Shown here piece by piece: positions 40,981 to 53,436 of a stretch of 64,000 nt of DNA; the first letter of the stretch is position 1, and every line of letters starts with the position of its first letter. Position numbers and translations under genes: made by a program. This DNA is from Elephas maximus indicus (Eukaryota; Chordata; Mammalia; Proboscidea; Elephantidae): NCBI RefSeq assembly GCF_024166365.1, contig NC_064830.1, forward strand, positions 90,822,968 to 90,886,967, given 5' to 3'. The notes below the pieces were generated by a model. The model had not been told where the DNA came from, made no database searches, and was given only the letters and a program-made list of their open reading frames with translations.

Positions 40981-41370
40981 ATTAAGAAAACACCATACAT
41001 TTAAAAAAAGCAAATCGACAAACCTCTATGAGTGTGTAGGTGCTTATGAATATTGGCTTTTGAGTGGAGAAAGGTATGACCGGAAACGCACAAAACTTTA
41101 ATGATCACTACCTCAGTGGGGAGCAAAAATAATCAACTTTTTCAGTGTACACTTTTGTATTTTTTCACTTATTTCATGTAGTAACTTTGAAATTTGAAAA
41201 ACAAAATCTACTAAAATGAAAACCATTAGGACAAACATTTAAAAAGAAGAAAAAGAGTATTTCTGCTTTAGTGAGTACTTGGTGATATGTAGAGAACAAG
41301 AAATACATCTCCATTCTTGTGGAGTGCAGCTGGGCAGGGTCATCTGCAAAAAGTGGCTAATAACAGTACA

Positions 41371-41770
41371 GTCTGTTATCTAGTGCTGCAGATAACGGAA
41401 ATACCACAAGTAGGTGGCTTTAACACTTTTAATTTTGTATAGTTTAGGAGGCTAGAAGTGCAAATTCAGGATGCCAGTTCTAGGGGAAGGCTTTCTTTCT
41501 CTACGGGCTCTGGGGGGAGGTCCTTGTTTCTTCTCAGCTTTTGTTTCCTGGTTCCTTGGTGATCTTCATGTGGTGTGGAATCTATCTTCTCTCATTTCTG
41601 CTTAATCCGCTCTTTTATATCTCAAAAGAAATTAATTCCAGACATACTCTACACTAAGACTGCCTCCTCAACAGAACGAAGACAACCCATTCCTAAATGG
41701 GATTATAACCACAGGTTAGGGTGAGGATTCACAACACATATTTTGGGGGGACACAGTTCAATCCATAACA
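41371..41770 (-). repeat. MaLR-type solo LTR, antisense
   Basis: It belongs to the same family as the other MaLR-type LTRs here. Antisense end blocks are TAGTGCTGCAGATAACGGAA and a TTTTGGGGGGACACAGTTCA region, ending in AATCCATAACA. Fossil, about 400 bp. Confidence 0.78.
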
Positions 41771-42033
41771 AATACCTAATAGGGTTTTTATAAAGATAAA
41801 TACCTCAATACGTGTTTGAAATAGTGCCTAGCATAAAGGATCTGCTGAATAAATGTAAACAGCTATTAACAAACCATCCATGAAATGAAAGAATAATTGC
41901 CATCACAGTGTTGTGATTTCAAAGGGCCTGACATGTAACAGGGCCTCAATAAATGTTAGTTTCTTTAGTGTTAAAAGTTTGGGTACTGGGATGCGGGCCT
42001 GCCTTGGTTCTTGTATTTTCTGGGTCTGCTCAC

Positions 42034-42251
42034 TTATCTCTTTTTCTTGGCCTCATTATCTTTCCAACTTCAGGGAAGCCTCTCCCTGCTTCCCCTCCCC
42101 AGGGTGACCTATCATTCTCTCTCAGGACCTAGACTTAGGGTGTTTCCCTCCTACGCTGACACTTGATTCCTTGCCTACATCTAGGTTGGCACAGAGAGAC
42201 ATACATACCCTGAAGAGTGAGGGTGAAACACACAGCACCGTTCACCAGATG
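42034..42251 (+). promoter_or_regulatory. Candidate erythroid promoter and untranslated first exon of AHSP
   Basis: Three WGATAR motifs, read on the minus strand, lie within 81 bp: AGATAA at 42034-42039, AGATAA at 42056-42061 and TGATAG at 42109-42114. A plausible splice donor (GATG|GTGAGC) is at 42251-42252, which would end a short non-coding exon 1. AHSP is a known GATA-1 target with a non-coding first exon in human. The exact transcription start is not visible. Confidence 0.5.
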
Positions 42252-42424
42252 GTGAGCCCTACCTGGGAGAAATAGCATCTCAGAACAGAGCAGGCTTTGA
42301 AAAGTGTTAGAGGGGAGGTGGCCCTGAAGGTCACCAAGGATTGGTGGTGTTGGAGGGGGGCGGTGGATATCCAAGGACAAGGGAAAATGTTACTTAAATT
42401 CTACCTCTTTCTCTTACCAGGTAG

Positions 42425-42916
42425 ATGGCCCTTCTTCAGGCCAATAAGGATCTCATTTCCACAGGAATGAAGGAATTTAGTATTCTGCTGAATCAGCAGG
42501 TAAGTTTGGCACTCCATTTCAAAGGACGGGCCTGGAAAGTAGGAGGTGAGGGATAATAATATGGAGTTGGAAGAGTAATGGTGGAATTGATGGAAACAAC
42601 TCAAGACAGGGAATACAAAGCGGAGGAAAGAGGATGTGACTTTCTGGGGACTATTTCCTATCCTATATTCCTCGATCACATTGTTGACCACATTCCTCCC
42701 TCCCACCCCCAGGACATGCGTGATAATCCTATCCCTGAAGAAGCCATGGTAATTGTGGTGAATGACTGGATGAGCTTCTACATCAACTATTACAGGCAGA
42801 AGATGACTGGGGAGCAGCAAGAGCAGGATAGGGCTCTGCAGGAACTTCAACAAGGGCTGAACACTCTGGCCAACCCTTTCCTGACCAAATATAGAGACTT
42901 CCTGAAGACCCTGTGA
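42425..42916 (+). CDS. AHSP: AHSP, alpha-haemoglobin stabilising protein
   Basis: AHSP is an erythroid cytosolic chaperone that binds free alpha-globin, limits its oxidative damage and hands it to beta-globin. Two coding exons are seen, 42425-42499 and 42713-42916, with GT-AG borders and an acceptor just before GTAGATG. They give 92 residues: MALLQANKDLISTGMKEFSI, then NDWMSFYINYYRQKMTG and NTLANPFLTKYRDFLKTL. Human AHSP has 102 residues, so the last ten or so (the flexible proline/serine tail after DFLK) are lost. The three-helix core is complete. In the loop after helix 1, human has NDPLVSEED; here it is RDNPIPEEA, so the proline at human position 30 is one residue later. Order relative to RUSF1 agrees with human 16p11.2. 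Confidence 0.96.
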
Positions 42917-43054
42917 GCATCCAAATGGCCCACTGTTTTCCTCCTAGCCCAGCGATCTAGGCCTTCACCTCTAAGAAACCCCCAAATCCTGGCTTTATGT
43001 TCTCCATGTCCTCAGGCTGTGCTCCTTCATGGTGCTACTCTACCATCACACCTC

Positions 43055-43060
43055 AATAAA
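43055..43060 (+). terminator. AHSP polyadenylation signal
   Basis: AATAAA lies 138 bp after the AHSP stop codon. It is followed by a T/G-rich stretch (GTGTTCTTCTTTGAGTGTCT), the usual downstream element. Confidence 0.88.
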
Positions 43061-43426
43061 GACAAATGTGTTCTTCTTTGAGTGTCTGTCCCTGACTTGT
43101 GGAGGCAGCTGGGCCTTTATTTTTAGCCCTGCATCCTAGATCTGATCTTGGAGACTTAATTCCTTAGAGCAAAGGTCAGCAGCCTTAAGTAACCACGGGC
43201 TAGTACTTAAACAGTCTGGTAGACCGGGTCTACAGAGAAAGTGCTGGGGGGAGTTGGGGGAGGCGAGGCAATGGCTGGAAGCGTTGGTTAAGAAAAGGAG
43301 GGTGGTGTTTTGGAGGTTTACAGGCATTGTGGTCCTGTGATGTGCTTGTCCAGCAGAAAGCTGGACGTTTCCCAGTCTTGCGGGTGGAATCATGAGTTCA
43401 CCTTCCTCGATTTTCCAGTCCCTGTC

Positions 43427-43579
43427 CTGGTGAAGTAGTGGTTAACAGCTGCAGCTGCTAACCAAAAGGCTGTCAGTTCGAATCCACTAGGTGCTCCTTG
43501 AAAACCCTATAGGCAGTTCTACTCTGTCCTTTAAGGTCACTATGAGTTGGAATCGACTCCACGGCAATGGGTTTTTTGT
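43427..43579 (+). repeat. AfroSINE
   Basis: It has TGGTGAAGTAGTGGTTAACA at the head and TATGAGTTGGAATCGACTCC at the tail. Confidence 0.92.
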
Positions 43580-43875
43580 CCTTAGCTCCAGCTTGAGCAA
43601 ACTTCTAGAATCTTCTGACTCTAAAAACTACTGCAGAATACCTCCCAGGTACCCCAGAGTATTGCAGTAGTTTAGAGCTGGAAGAGATTTTTGGGAACTA
43701 TCCATCCAGGCCCTCATTTTTCAGCAGGGAAACCCCTTACCTCTGGCTCCACTATTCCTTGCCCAGATTCCAGGATTGGGAAGCAGAGGGACAAAACCAT
43801 CTTCCCCACTGCCCCCAACCTTCTGTCACTCACCGGACTGGACCCCCTTTCTTCCCGACCTCCAAGCCCTGAATT

Positions 43876-43930
43876 CTGTTGTACATTGGGTTGCTATGAG
43901 TCGAACCGACTCAACAGCACCCAACAACAA
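43876..43930 (+). mobile_element. RTE/AfroSINE 3' tail fragment
   Basis: Only the last ~55 bp of the shared tail is present: TTGTACATTGGGTTGCTATG, then GTCGAACCGACTCAACAGCA and AACAACAA. It is another extreme 5' truncation. Confidence 0.8.
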
Positions 43931-44009
43931 GGGAGGAATCAGGGCACGGCCAGGCTCACATGCTTTTTTTAAAAAACGAAATGAAGGTGATGGGAGAATG
44001 AGGAGGGAC

Positions 44010-44330
44010 CCCCTGGATGCGCGGTACCCAACACAAAGCAGGGGGCGCGTGGAGCAGAGGGAGGGTGCTCGTGGCTCGATTGTGAGGTGGGAAGCTCCAG
44101 GATTTGGCCAATCAAATGCCGCGCAGGCGCGCGCCTGGGAGGCAGCGGGGCGCTTTCGCTGTTTTTTTTCTAAGTTCTTTATTAAGCGCGCGAAATTTGA
44201 GTCTGAGGGGAGATTCTCTTCTTTCCCATCTCTTGCGAGTCTTCCGCTCACTTCTGTGTGCGCCTCCGCCTCCGATTTTTGGTTTTAGGGCCTCCGCAGT
44301 CTGGTCAAGGGCCCAGTGGGAATAGGTACA
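44010..44330. promoter_or_regulatory. Orphan CpG-rich promoter-like region
   Basis: CpG-rich sequence of about 300 bp, standing out from AT-rich repeats on both sides. It holds a CCAAT box (44108-44112), an NRF1-like motif CGCGCAGGCGCG (44120-44131) and a possible splice donor near 44324 (GGGAATAG|GTACAG). This would suit the first exon of a + strand transcript leading away from AHSP. No protein match is seen. It could instead be an inactive promoter relic. Confidence 0.55.
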
Positions 44331-45055
44331 GGTATCTTTCCACCTTTGGGGTGAGAGGCGACCCCAGGCCCAGCAAGAGAGTAGCAGCCTCCCAGAGAAC
44401 TAGGCATCTAACCCCTATGAGGTGTGGTTAGTGGCTGTCCTCTACAGTGGCTTTCCTCACTGCACCCCTAAGGAAATCTCAGCCGGGTAATGGAGACCCA
44501 GGGCCCGTTCAGGTGGGACAACAGTTACAAGCCTCGTTTTTGCAAAACGTCCTGGATTAGTATGCATGAGTGGAGGAGCGTGACCAAGGGATCACATGAA
44601 AAAATTGGTTTACTCTATTGCTGTATGGTTTGGAACTGAAAAGAACGGTAGGAAGCTACTTTGGCTTAATTAATGAACTTTCCATAAATTTAGAACTATT
44701 CAGCCTTGGGAGCTGGTGAGATAAGCACTCCTCAAGTGTTAATTATCAGGTACAAGTACCAGTTGCCGTGGTGTTGATGGCGACTCCATGTGTGTCAGGG
44801 TAGAACTGTGCGCCATAGGGTTTTCACTGGCTGATTCTTCAGAAGTAGATTGCCACGTCTTTCTCCTGAGGTGCTTCTGGGTGGAATTGAACCTTCCACC
44901 TTTCTGGTAGCAGTGAGTGCATTAACTGTGTGCACCACCTGGGGACTAATTATTAGGTATACTGTAGAAAAGATACCTACAGTGGATGGGAAGTTCAACA
45001 TCTAAACTCTATTTCAACCATTCCATAAAATTATAAAATTGAGAAGTTTCAAAAA
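44331..45055. other. Spacer between CpG region and hexamer array
   Basis: Mostly unique-looking AT-rich sequence. A diverged minus-strand SINE (44758-44944) related to the long AfroSINE class is present. No gene is seen. Confidence 0.5.
44758..44944 (-). repeat. Diverged AfroSINE-related SINE
   Basis: Blocks CATAGGGTTTTCACTGGCTG and TCAGAAGTAGATTGCCACGT match the long class at 40646-40980. The end CACCACCTGGGGA resembles the antisense AfroSINE head. Confidence 0.7.
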
Positions 45056-48000
45056 CCTGACCCTGACTGACACTTATGCTCATCTTGACCTTAAACCTGA
45101 CGGTCATGCTCAACATAACCCTCTCCCTGATTTGTCAGGCACTCTGACATTGACCCAGACCTAGAAGCTGACCTGGACACCCTCACCCTGTTCTTCACCT
45201 GGACCCTGACCCTGGCCATTTCCTTGACTTTGAATTGCACTCTGCACCTGACCCCTCTCCCTGTCCCTGAACCTCATCTTTATGACCATCACACTAAATT
45301 GACTCTGACCCTCACATCACCCTGACACTGACACTGACCACTCACTCTGGGACTTACCTGAATCTGTCCCTGAGCCTAACCCTGGCCATGACATTACCCT
45401 GATCCTGATCATCACCTTGATCCTGACACTACCCTCATACTTATCCTGATCTTGAACTTGATCTTTAAACTTACCTGATTCTAATTTTCACCTGGACTCT
45501 GATCCCAACCCTGAACCTCTACCTAATTCTTACCCTGACACTTACCCTGAATCTGACCCTCAGGACTCTGATCTTGACTCTGAAACTTTTGCTGAACCTG
45601 AACCAGACCCTCAACTTGACCCTGACACCAACCTTAATCATCATCATAATAGAGACTGGAATCCCATGCCGAAGCTGACCCACACTCTGATGCTGACATT
45701 TGCCTTGACCCTCACACCGACCTGCACCTAACCCTAAATTCTCACCCTGATCTTCAATCTGACCCTCACTGTGATCTTGATTATAAACTTGACAATTCCC
45801 CAGACCCTCATACTCTTAATCTGACGTTGAACCTGACCTTGAATTTGAACCTCACCTTGACCCCGAACCTGACCTTCACCCTGACCCTCACCTTCACTCT
45901 GAACTGTATCTGACTTTCATCCTCACTTTGACCCTGACCCTCACCTTGAACCTGACATTCACCTGACCTTGACCCTGACAGTTTTACCCTTATTTTGACT
46001 CTCTCCTTTACCTCCTTGACCATAAACTTGACTCTGACCCTTACCCTGACCCTTATCCTGATCCCAACCATCACCTAGTACCTGACTAACATCCTGACCC
46101 TGACAAACACCTGACCTTGACTCTGATCCTGAAGCGGACCCTGACACTACCCTCACACTGACCCTGATCATGAAATAGACCCTAAAACTTACCTGATCGT
46201 AACTTTCACCCTGACACTGTCATCAAACTGAACTTTAACCTGACCTTTACTTTGAATGTGACCTTTATTCTGACCCTGACTTTAATAAAGATATTGAACT
46301 TCTCAATGTCTCTAACCCTGACTACAACCTTCACCCTCACACTGACCTTTACACTTACCCTGACTGTGACCCTCATCAAGACCCTGACATTCATGCTGAT
46401 CCTCATCTTGAACCTCATACCGAACCTGACACTTACCCTGAACCTGACCCTCACTATCATCCTGATACTATGCTCACTCTGACTCTAATCTTACTATCAG
46501 CTTGACCCTGACCTTGAGTTGGATTCCCCCTCTTCCTGACCCTATATCCACCCTCTCCATGATCCTGACTCTCAACTGACTCTGACCTTGATGCCACCCT
46601 AACATTGACTATGATCATTCCAACTCTGACCTTGATCATGAAGCTGATCCTGATCTTGACACCACCCTTATCCTGACCCTGATACTGATCTTGATCTTGA
46701 AGCTTACCTGACTTAGACCCTAAACCTGACCCTAACATTACCCCCAATCTGACCTTGGTCCTGACTCTGATATTCATATTGACGCTGACACTGATTTTGA
46801 CCCTTAATCTGACCTTTATCCTCAACTTGACCTTCTCCTCAATTTGACCCTCAGATATTGACCTTCACCCTAACTCTCTCTGACCCTGAACTTGTCTCAG
46901 AACCTGACATTCACCCAGAACCTGATCCAGACCATCACTGTTACCCAGACCCTGAACTTGATGCTCACCTGACCCTTATCCTGAGTTTCCTACTGACCCT
47001 GACACTGACGGTAACCTTCACATTGACTTTGGCCTTGATCTTGAGACTGATATTCACCCTGCTACTCACCCTGATCTTCACCCTGACAGAGAACCTGACC
47101 CTGACAAACTGTCCTTGACTCTGACACTGACCATGATCCAGAATCTGATCCTAACCTTCATCCAGACAATGACCTGGATCCTCATCATGACACTGACCCT
47201 GAACCTCACTCTGAGCTTTACCTACACCCTACTCCTTTCCTTGACCCCCACACAGACACTGACCTTCACACAGGGCCTCACCCTGATTCTGACCCTGACC
47301 TTGACTGTGAACCTGATCCTTCTCCAGAATCTGACTCTGATCCTCACCCACAACTGCACCCTGACCTAACTCTCACACTTTGACCCCTATGCTGAACCTG
47401 TGATCCTCATATGGACTCTGACCCTAACCTTACACTGACATTCACCCCAACCCTCAAAATGATACTGACCCTTACCATAACCCTCACTTTGACCTTCACC
47501 ATGATGCTGACTTTGACTGTAACATCATGACAGTGACTGTTATCTTTACTGAGACATTTATGCTGACACTCGCCCTAGCCTGACCTTGACTCTGAACCTT
47601 ACCTAATACTGACATTTACCCTGACATTGGCCCTGAACATTAATTTCCACTTAATCCTTATCCTAAATATTACCATGAACCTGATCTTGACGCTGAACTA
47701 AACCATGACACTACTATGAGCCTTACTGTGTCCCTAACTTGACCTTGATCCTTACACATATCCTTATATTCACCCTGGCCCTCAACTGACTCAGACCCTG
47801 ACCTTGATCTAAACCTTATTTCATGCTCTACCTGAACCTGACCGTGAACTGGATCTTTAATCTGACCCTTTCTCTCCTTCATCCTGAATCTGAACCCCAC
47901 CTGACCCTCACTTTTACCCTGATCCTGATCTGATCCTCATCCTGACTCACCCACCTTGACCTTAAACCTAACTCTGAACCATAGTTGACCGTGACCCTCA

Positions 48001-48327
48001 GTCTAAATAAGACCCTAGACCCACACCACTACATAGGACATGACCCTGAACTTCACCCTTACCCTAACACTATTACTCTGATTCTGATATTCATTGTGAT
48101 ACTATCTTTTATTCTCATCCTCACATTGACCCTGATCCTGAACTAGACCCTGAACCTTTCCTGACCCTGACCTTCAACCTGAATCTTACCCTGACCCTAA
48201 AATTGACCTCACTGTGACCCTAAACTATCTATGACATTGACTCTGATCCTTATTATGTCCCCAATTCTGACCACGACCTTAACTTTTATCCTCCTAGTGA
48301 CTATAACCAAGACCCTCACTAACATTC

Positions 48328-51300
48328 TGTCTTAGTTATTTAGTGCTGCTATAACAGAAATACTACAAGTGGATGGCTTTAACAAACAGAAATTTATTTT
48401 CTCACAGTTTAGGAGTCTAGAAGTTCAAATTCATGGTGCTGGCTCTAGGGGAAGGCTTTCTCTCCCTGTTGACTCTAGAGGAATGTCCTTGTCTCTTCAG
48501 CTTCTGTTTCCTGGCTCCTTGGAGATCTCCATGTGTCTTGGCATCTATCTTCCCTGATCCTGGCTTCTCTAGCTTGCATGTTTAATCTTTTATATCTCAG
48601 AAGAGGTTGACTCAAAATACACCCTATACTAATCCTGCTCATTAACATAACAAAGACAACCCATTCCCAAATGGGATTATAACCACAGGCATATAGCTTA
48701 GGATTCACAACACATATTTTTGGGGGGCACAATTCAACCCATAACATTCCACCATTTGGCTCCCCCAAATTCATGTCCTTGCCATATGCAAAATACATTC
48801 ACCCCATCACAGCAACACAAAAGTCTTAAATCAGCTCCAAGTCCAAAATCTCATCTCCTGAAGCATCTAAATAAAATATAGGAGAGACTTTAGGTGTATC
48901 CCATCCTGGGGCAAAATTCCTTTTCATCTGTGAACGTGTGAAATCTAGACTACAAGTTATCTGTTCCCAAAGTACAATGGTGGAATAGACACAAGATGGA
49001 CATTTCCATTACAAACAGGAGAAATTGGAGGAAAAGAAGGGATAAAGGGCACCCAGTAATTCTAAAATCCAGCAGAAAATTTTACTTTAGCTCTCAAGTC
49101 TTGAAAATAATCGTCTGTTCTTTGGGGCCATCTGGACAATGGCCCCACCCTCTAGACTCTGAGTGTTGGCCACGCCCTCTGGGTTTTGGGCGGAGACCCC
49201 TCAGCCTTGGGCTTCAGCTCCACCTTCCAGGCCCTCTAGAATGGCAACTCTGCTCCCACAGCTTTAGGTGGCCCAGTTCTCCTAGTCCATCTGAGCGGCG
49301 ACCCCACCCCTTCTGTCCCTTGAGCATGGCAGCCCTGCCCTCTCAGCTTTAGGCAGAGGCCCCATCCCCCTGGCACACCTTAATGGCAGCCCCACACTCC
49401 GGAACCCAGGTGGCAAAGATCTGACTCTTTGAAACCTAGGAAGCTGTGGCCCTTTGAGATCCAGGAGACTGTGGTCCCACACTTTGAAACTGAGAAGGCC
49501 CTGCTTCCTGCGCTCCTTGCAACAGTTCTGATGATCTCCAAGCTGCTCCATAGACAGTTCTTTTCTTTTCTTAGAGGACAACATATGTAGCTCCTTTGGC
49601 CTGTTTCCTGCCTGTAGAATTCCAAGATGCAGACAATGTTCTTTCCTTTCGTTCTTTCTCTGTCACCTTCAGTCTGAGCTGATGGATTTTTTGCTATGGT
49701 AGTTGGTTAGATACATTAGTCACAGGCTTAATCTCTGACAAAAATTGTGCAGGCACATCCTTGGTGAACATTCTAGGACACGTGTCCTTGGTTTTTACAA
49801 CAGAATTTTCCAAACCTTTAAGTTGTGCTTTCATTTTGCACAGTTAATTTTTTTTAATTTACTGTGTTTTAAGTGAAAGTTTACAATTCAAGTCGGTCTC
49901 TCACACAAAAACTTATACATACCTTGCTATGTAACCCTAGCTGCTCTCCCCTTAACGTGACAGCACACTCCTCCTCTCCACCCTGTATTCTCCGTGTCCA
50001 TTCACCAGTTCCTGTCTCCCTCTGCCTTCTCATCTCACCTCCAGGCAGAAGCTGCCCACATAGTCTCATGTGTCTACTTGAGTTAAGAGGCTCACTCCTC
50101 ACCAATATCTATTTCTGTTTTATAGTCCAGTCCAGTCCCTGTCTGAAGAGTTGGCTTCGGGAATGGTTCCAGTCTTGGGGTAACAAAGGTCCAGGTGCCA
50201 TGATTTCTGGGGTCCCTCCAGTCTCAGTCAGACCATTAAGTCTGATCTCTTTAGAAGAATTTGAGATCCGCATCCCACTGCTCTCCTGCCCCTTCAGGGA
50301 TTCTCTGTTGTGTTCCCTGTCAGGGCAGTCATTGATGGTAGCCAGGCACCATTTAGTTTTTCTGGTCACAGCCTGGTGGAGTCTCTGGTTTATGTGGCCC
50401 TTTCTGTCTCTTGGGCTCTAACTTACCTTGTGTCTTTGGTGTTCTTCATTCTCCTTTGCTGCAGGTAGTTGAGACCAATTGATGCATCTTATATGGCCAC
50501 TTGCTAGCGTTTAAGACTCCAGACACCACTCACCAAAATGGGATGCAGAATGTTTTCTTAATACAATTTGTTATGCCAATTGACCTAGATGTCCCCTGAA
50601 ACCATGGTCCCCAGACCCCTCTCCCTGCTATTCTGGCCTTCAAAGCATTTGGTTGTATTCAGGAAACTTCTTAGCTTTTGGTTTAGTCCAGTTTGCACAG
50701 TTCATTAAGACCATCTCTTTTCTCTCACATTTTACAAGAAGGGAAACCATGTAACACCTTTAAGATCTTGCCTAGAAATCTCCTCTGCCAGATATCCAAG
50801 CTCATCACTTATAAGCTCTACCTTTCACCAAACATTTGAACAAAATTCAGACAAGTTCTTTGCCACTACATAAAAAGCATCGCCCTTCCTCCGTTGTCCA
50901 ATCACACGTTCATCATTTTCTTTTAAAGCCTCACCAGAAGAAGATTTAACGTCCACATTTCTAGCAACGTTCTGTTGCTGGTGCCACATGTATTCTCTAA
51001 GACCACAGAGACTTCTTTATAACTCTCCTCACTTCCTTCTGAGCCCTCACCAGACTTGCCTTTGACGTCCATAATTCTACCAACAGTCTCTTCAAGGCAA
51101 TCTAGGCTTTTACTATTAGGCACCTTAAAACTCTTCCAGCCTCCACCCATTACCCAATTTCAAAACCACTTCCACATTGTAGATATCTGTTAGAGCAGCA
51201 CCCCACTCTTGGTACCATATTCTGTCATAGTTATCTAGGGCTGCTATTACAGAAATACCACAGATGGGTGTCTTCAACAAACAGAAATTTATTTTCTCAC

Positions 51301-51871
51301 GGTTGAGTAGGCTAGAAGTCTGAATTCAGAGTGCTGGCTCTAGGGGAAGGCTTTCTCTGTCAGCTCTGGAGTAAGGTCCTTGTAACTCTATGCTTCTGCT
51401 CCTGGGCGATCTTCATGTAGCTTGGCATCTCTTTTGCCCCATCTCTTCTCTTTAGCTTGCTTATTTAATCTCTTTTATATCTCAAAAGGGATTGACTCAA
51501 GATACACCCTGCACTAATCCTTTATTATGGACGTCAAAGGCAAATCTGGCGAGGGCTCAGAAGAAAGTGAGGAGAGCTATAGAGAAGTCTCTATCGTCTT
51601 AGAGAATACATATGGCTTCAGCGACAGAATGTTGTTAGAAATGTGGACATTAAATCTTCTTCTGGTGAGGCTTTAAAACAAAATGATGAATGTGTGATAG
51701 GACAATGGAGGAAGGGAATTGCTTTTTTATCCTTTAGTGTAGGGTGTATTTTGAGTCAATCTCATGAACCTACCCTCATTAACTCATTCCGAAATGGGAT
51801 TATAACCAAAGGCGCAGAGTTAGGAATTACAACACATATTTTGGGGGGACGCAATTCAATCATCCCTAACA
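48328..51871 (-). mobile_element. MaLR fossil (LTR-internal-LTR), antisense, inserted in the hexamer array
   Basis: Antisense MaLR-type LTRs lie at about 48328-48747 and 51222-51871, with MaLR-like internal sequence between them. It is broken and non-coding. A later L1-3'-end-like insertion occupies roughly 49845-50705. The right-hand LTR is itself split by a ~195-bp segment (51527-51722) that is an inverted copy of internal sequence at 50885-51075. Hexamer array resumes directly on both sides. Confidence 0.75.
49845..50705 (-). mobile_element. L1 3'-UTR-like insertion within the MaLR fossil
   Basis: The block begins with a T-rich tract and CTGTGTTTTAAGTGAAAGTT. It contains GACCAATTGATGCATCTTAT, CCACTTGCTAGCGTTTAAGA and CCAATTGACCTAGATGTCCC. 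A more diverged relative occurs antisense at about 32080-32520, directly next to recognisable L1 3' sequence, so I take it as a lineage-specific L1 3' UTR. The family name is uncertain. Confidence 0.5.
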
Positions 51872-53436
51872 ATGACCCTCACCTAGACCCTGATACTCAC
51901 ACTGACCATCACCCTGATGCTACCTTTACCCAGATGTTGACTCTCAACTTGCTCATTACATCAGAACCTCATTTGAACCTGATCCTCTCTGTCCCTGACA
52001 TTAATCTTCACCCTCTCCATGATTATCTCCCCAAACTGACTCTGATGTCACCCCAACACTGACCTCCCTTTACCCCGAGCCTTACCTGAAATTGACTCCC
52101 AACCTTACCCTGACCCTACCCTGAGCCTGATTATCACCTTACACCCGTACATTATCTTCATACTGACGCTGAATCTTTATTGCCCCTCACCCTGACCTTG
52201 ACCCTGAACCTAACCTTTTTACACTTACACTGAGCTTGACCCTCACTCTCATACTTACACTGACCTTTTTCCACACCCACCCTATGCTCTGCCTTACAAA
52301 GTCCCTGATATGACCATCACTCTGAAACTGACCCTGACCCTGACACTTATTCTGACATTGACTTTGATCCTGACCCTAAGCCTATTACTTTTATGCTGAA
52401 GCACACCTTAGGACTGACTTTGACCCTCACCCTAACCCCAAACATGGCACAGATCCTAACTCTGGACCATAGCTTTTACTCTGAAGTTCACCCTAACTCT
52501 GACACTGACTATGATTGTCACATAACCTGACCCAGATATTGTCCCTCACACTGATCCTGATCATTACCCTAAGGCTGACATTCAGTGTAACTCTGACTGA
52601 CTGTGACATCACCTTGACCTACAACCTATTCGTATGCCAATCTTCACCATGACCCTTGCTCTCTCCATAATGGAAAATTGATGACTCTCCTAACCCTAAC
52701 CCTGAGAATACAACTGTGATCATATCACCTTGACCATCCCATGAACCATGACCCTGACCCTGAACCTGTTTCACATTCATCTTGACCCTCACCCTCACTG
52801 TGACACTGACTCTAATGCTGTAACTGACACTGAACCATAATGTCATCCTGATCTTTACCTGACACTTATTTTGACCCTGAGCCTCATACTCAACCTCACC
52901 ATGATCCTGACTCTGACCCTTAGTTTAGCCTCACCCTGTTCCTGACCTTCACTCTAACCCCTGCCCTAACTCTGGCCTTCAAGCTGACCCTGACCCTAGC
53001 CTGTCTTAGACTCTGATCCTGACCTTTAACTCTCACTCTTATGCTGACATGACCATGACTCTGACCCTAATGCTCACACAAACACTGACTCTGATTTTCA
53101 CCGTCAACATGACCCTGAACTGGTCCCACACACTGTTCCTGACCATCATGTTTATGACATGTCTGTGACCATCACACTGACCCTGACCTTTATCATGATG
53201 CTGACAATCAACCTGGTTCTGACTATGACCCTCACCCTAACTCTCACTCTACACTGAATCTTACCCTCATCCTGACCTTTACTTAATGATTACTCTGACC
53301 CTGACACTCACACTCACTCTAACCTTGACTATGACCTTTATCCTGACCCTGATCCTAACCACACCAAGACCCTGATCCTCACCATGACCCTGACACTTGC
53401 CCTGACCATGCCCTGAATATTGATTCTCTCCATGAC

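Noticed and set aside
48996-49352. A Pro/Leu-rich 118-residue open frame
   Set aside because: It lies antisense in MaLR internal sequence and is not a host gene.
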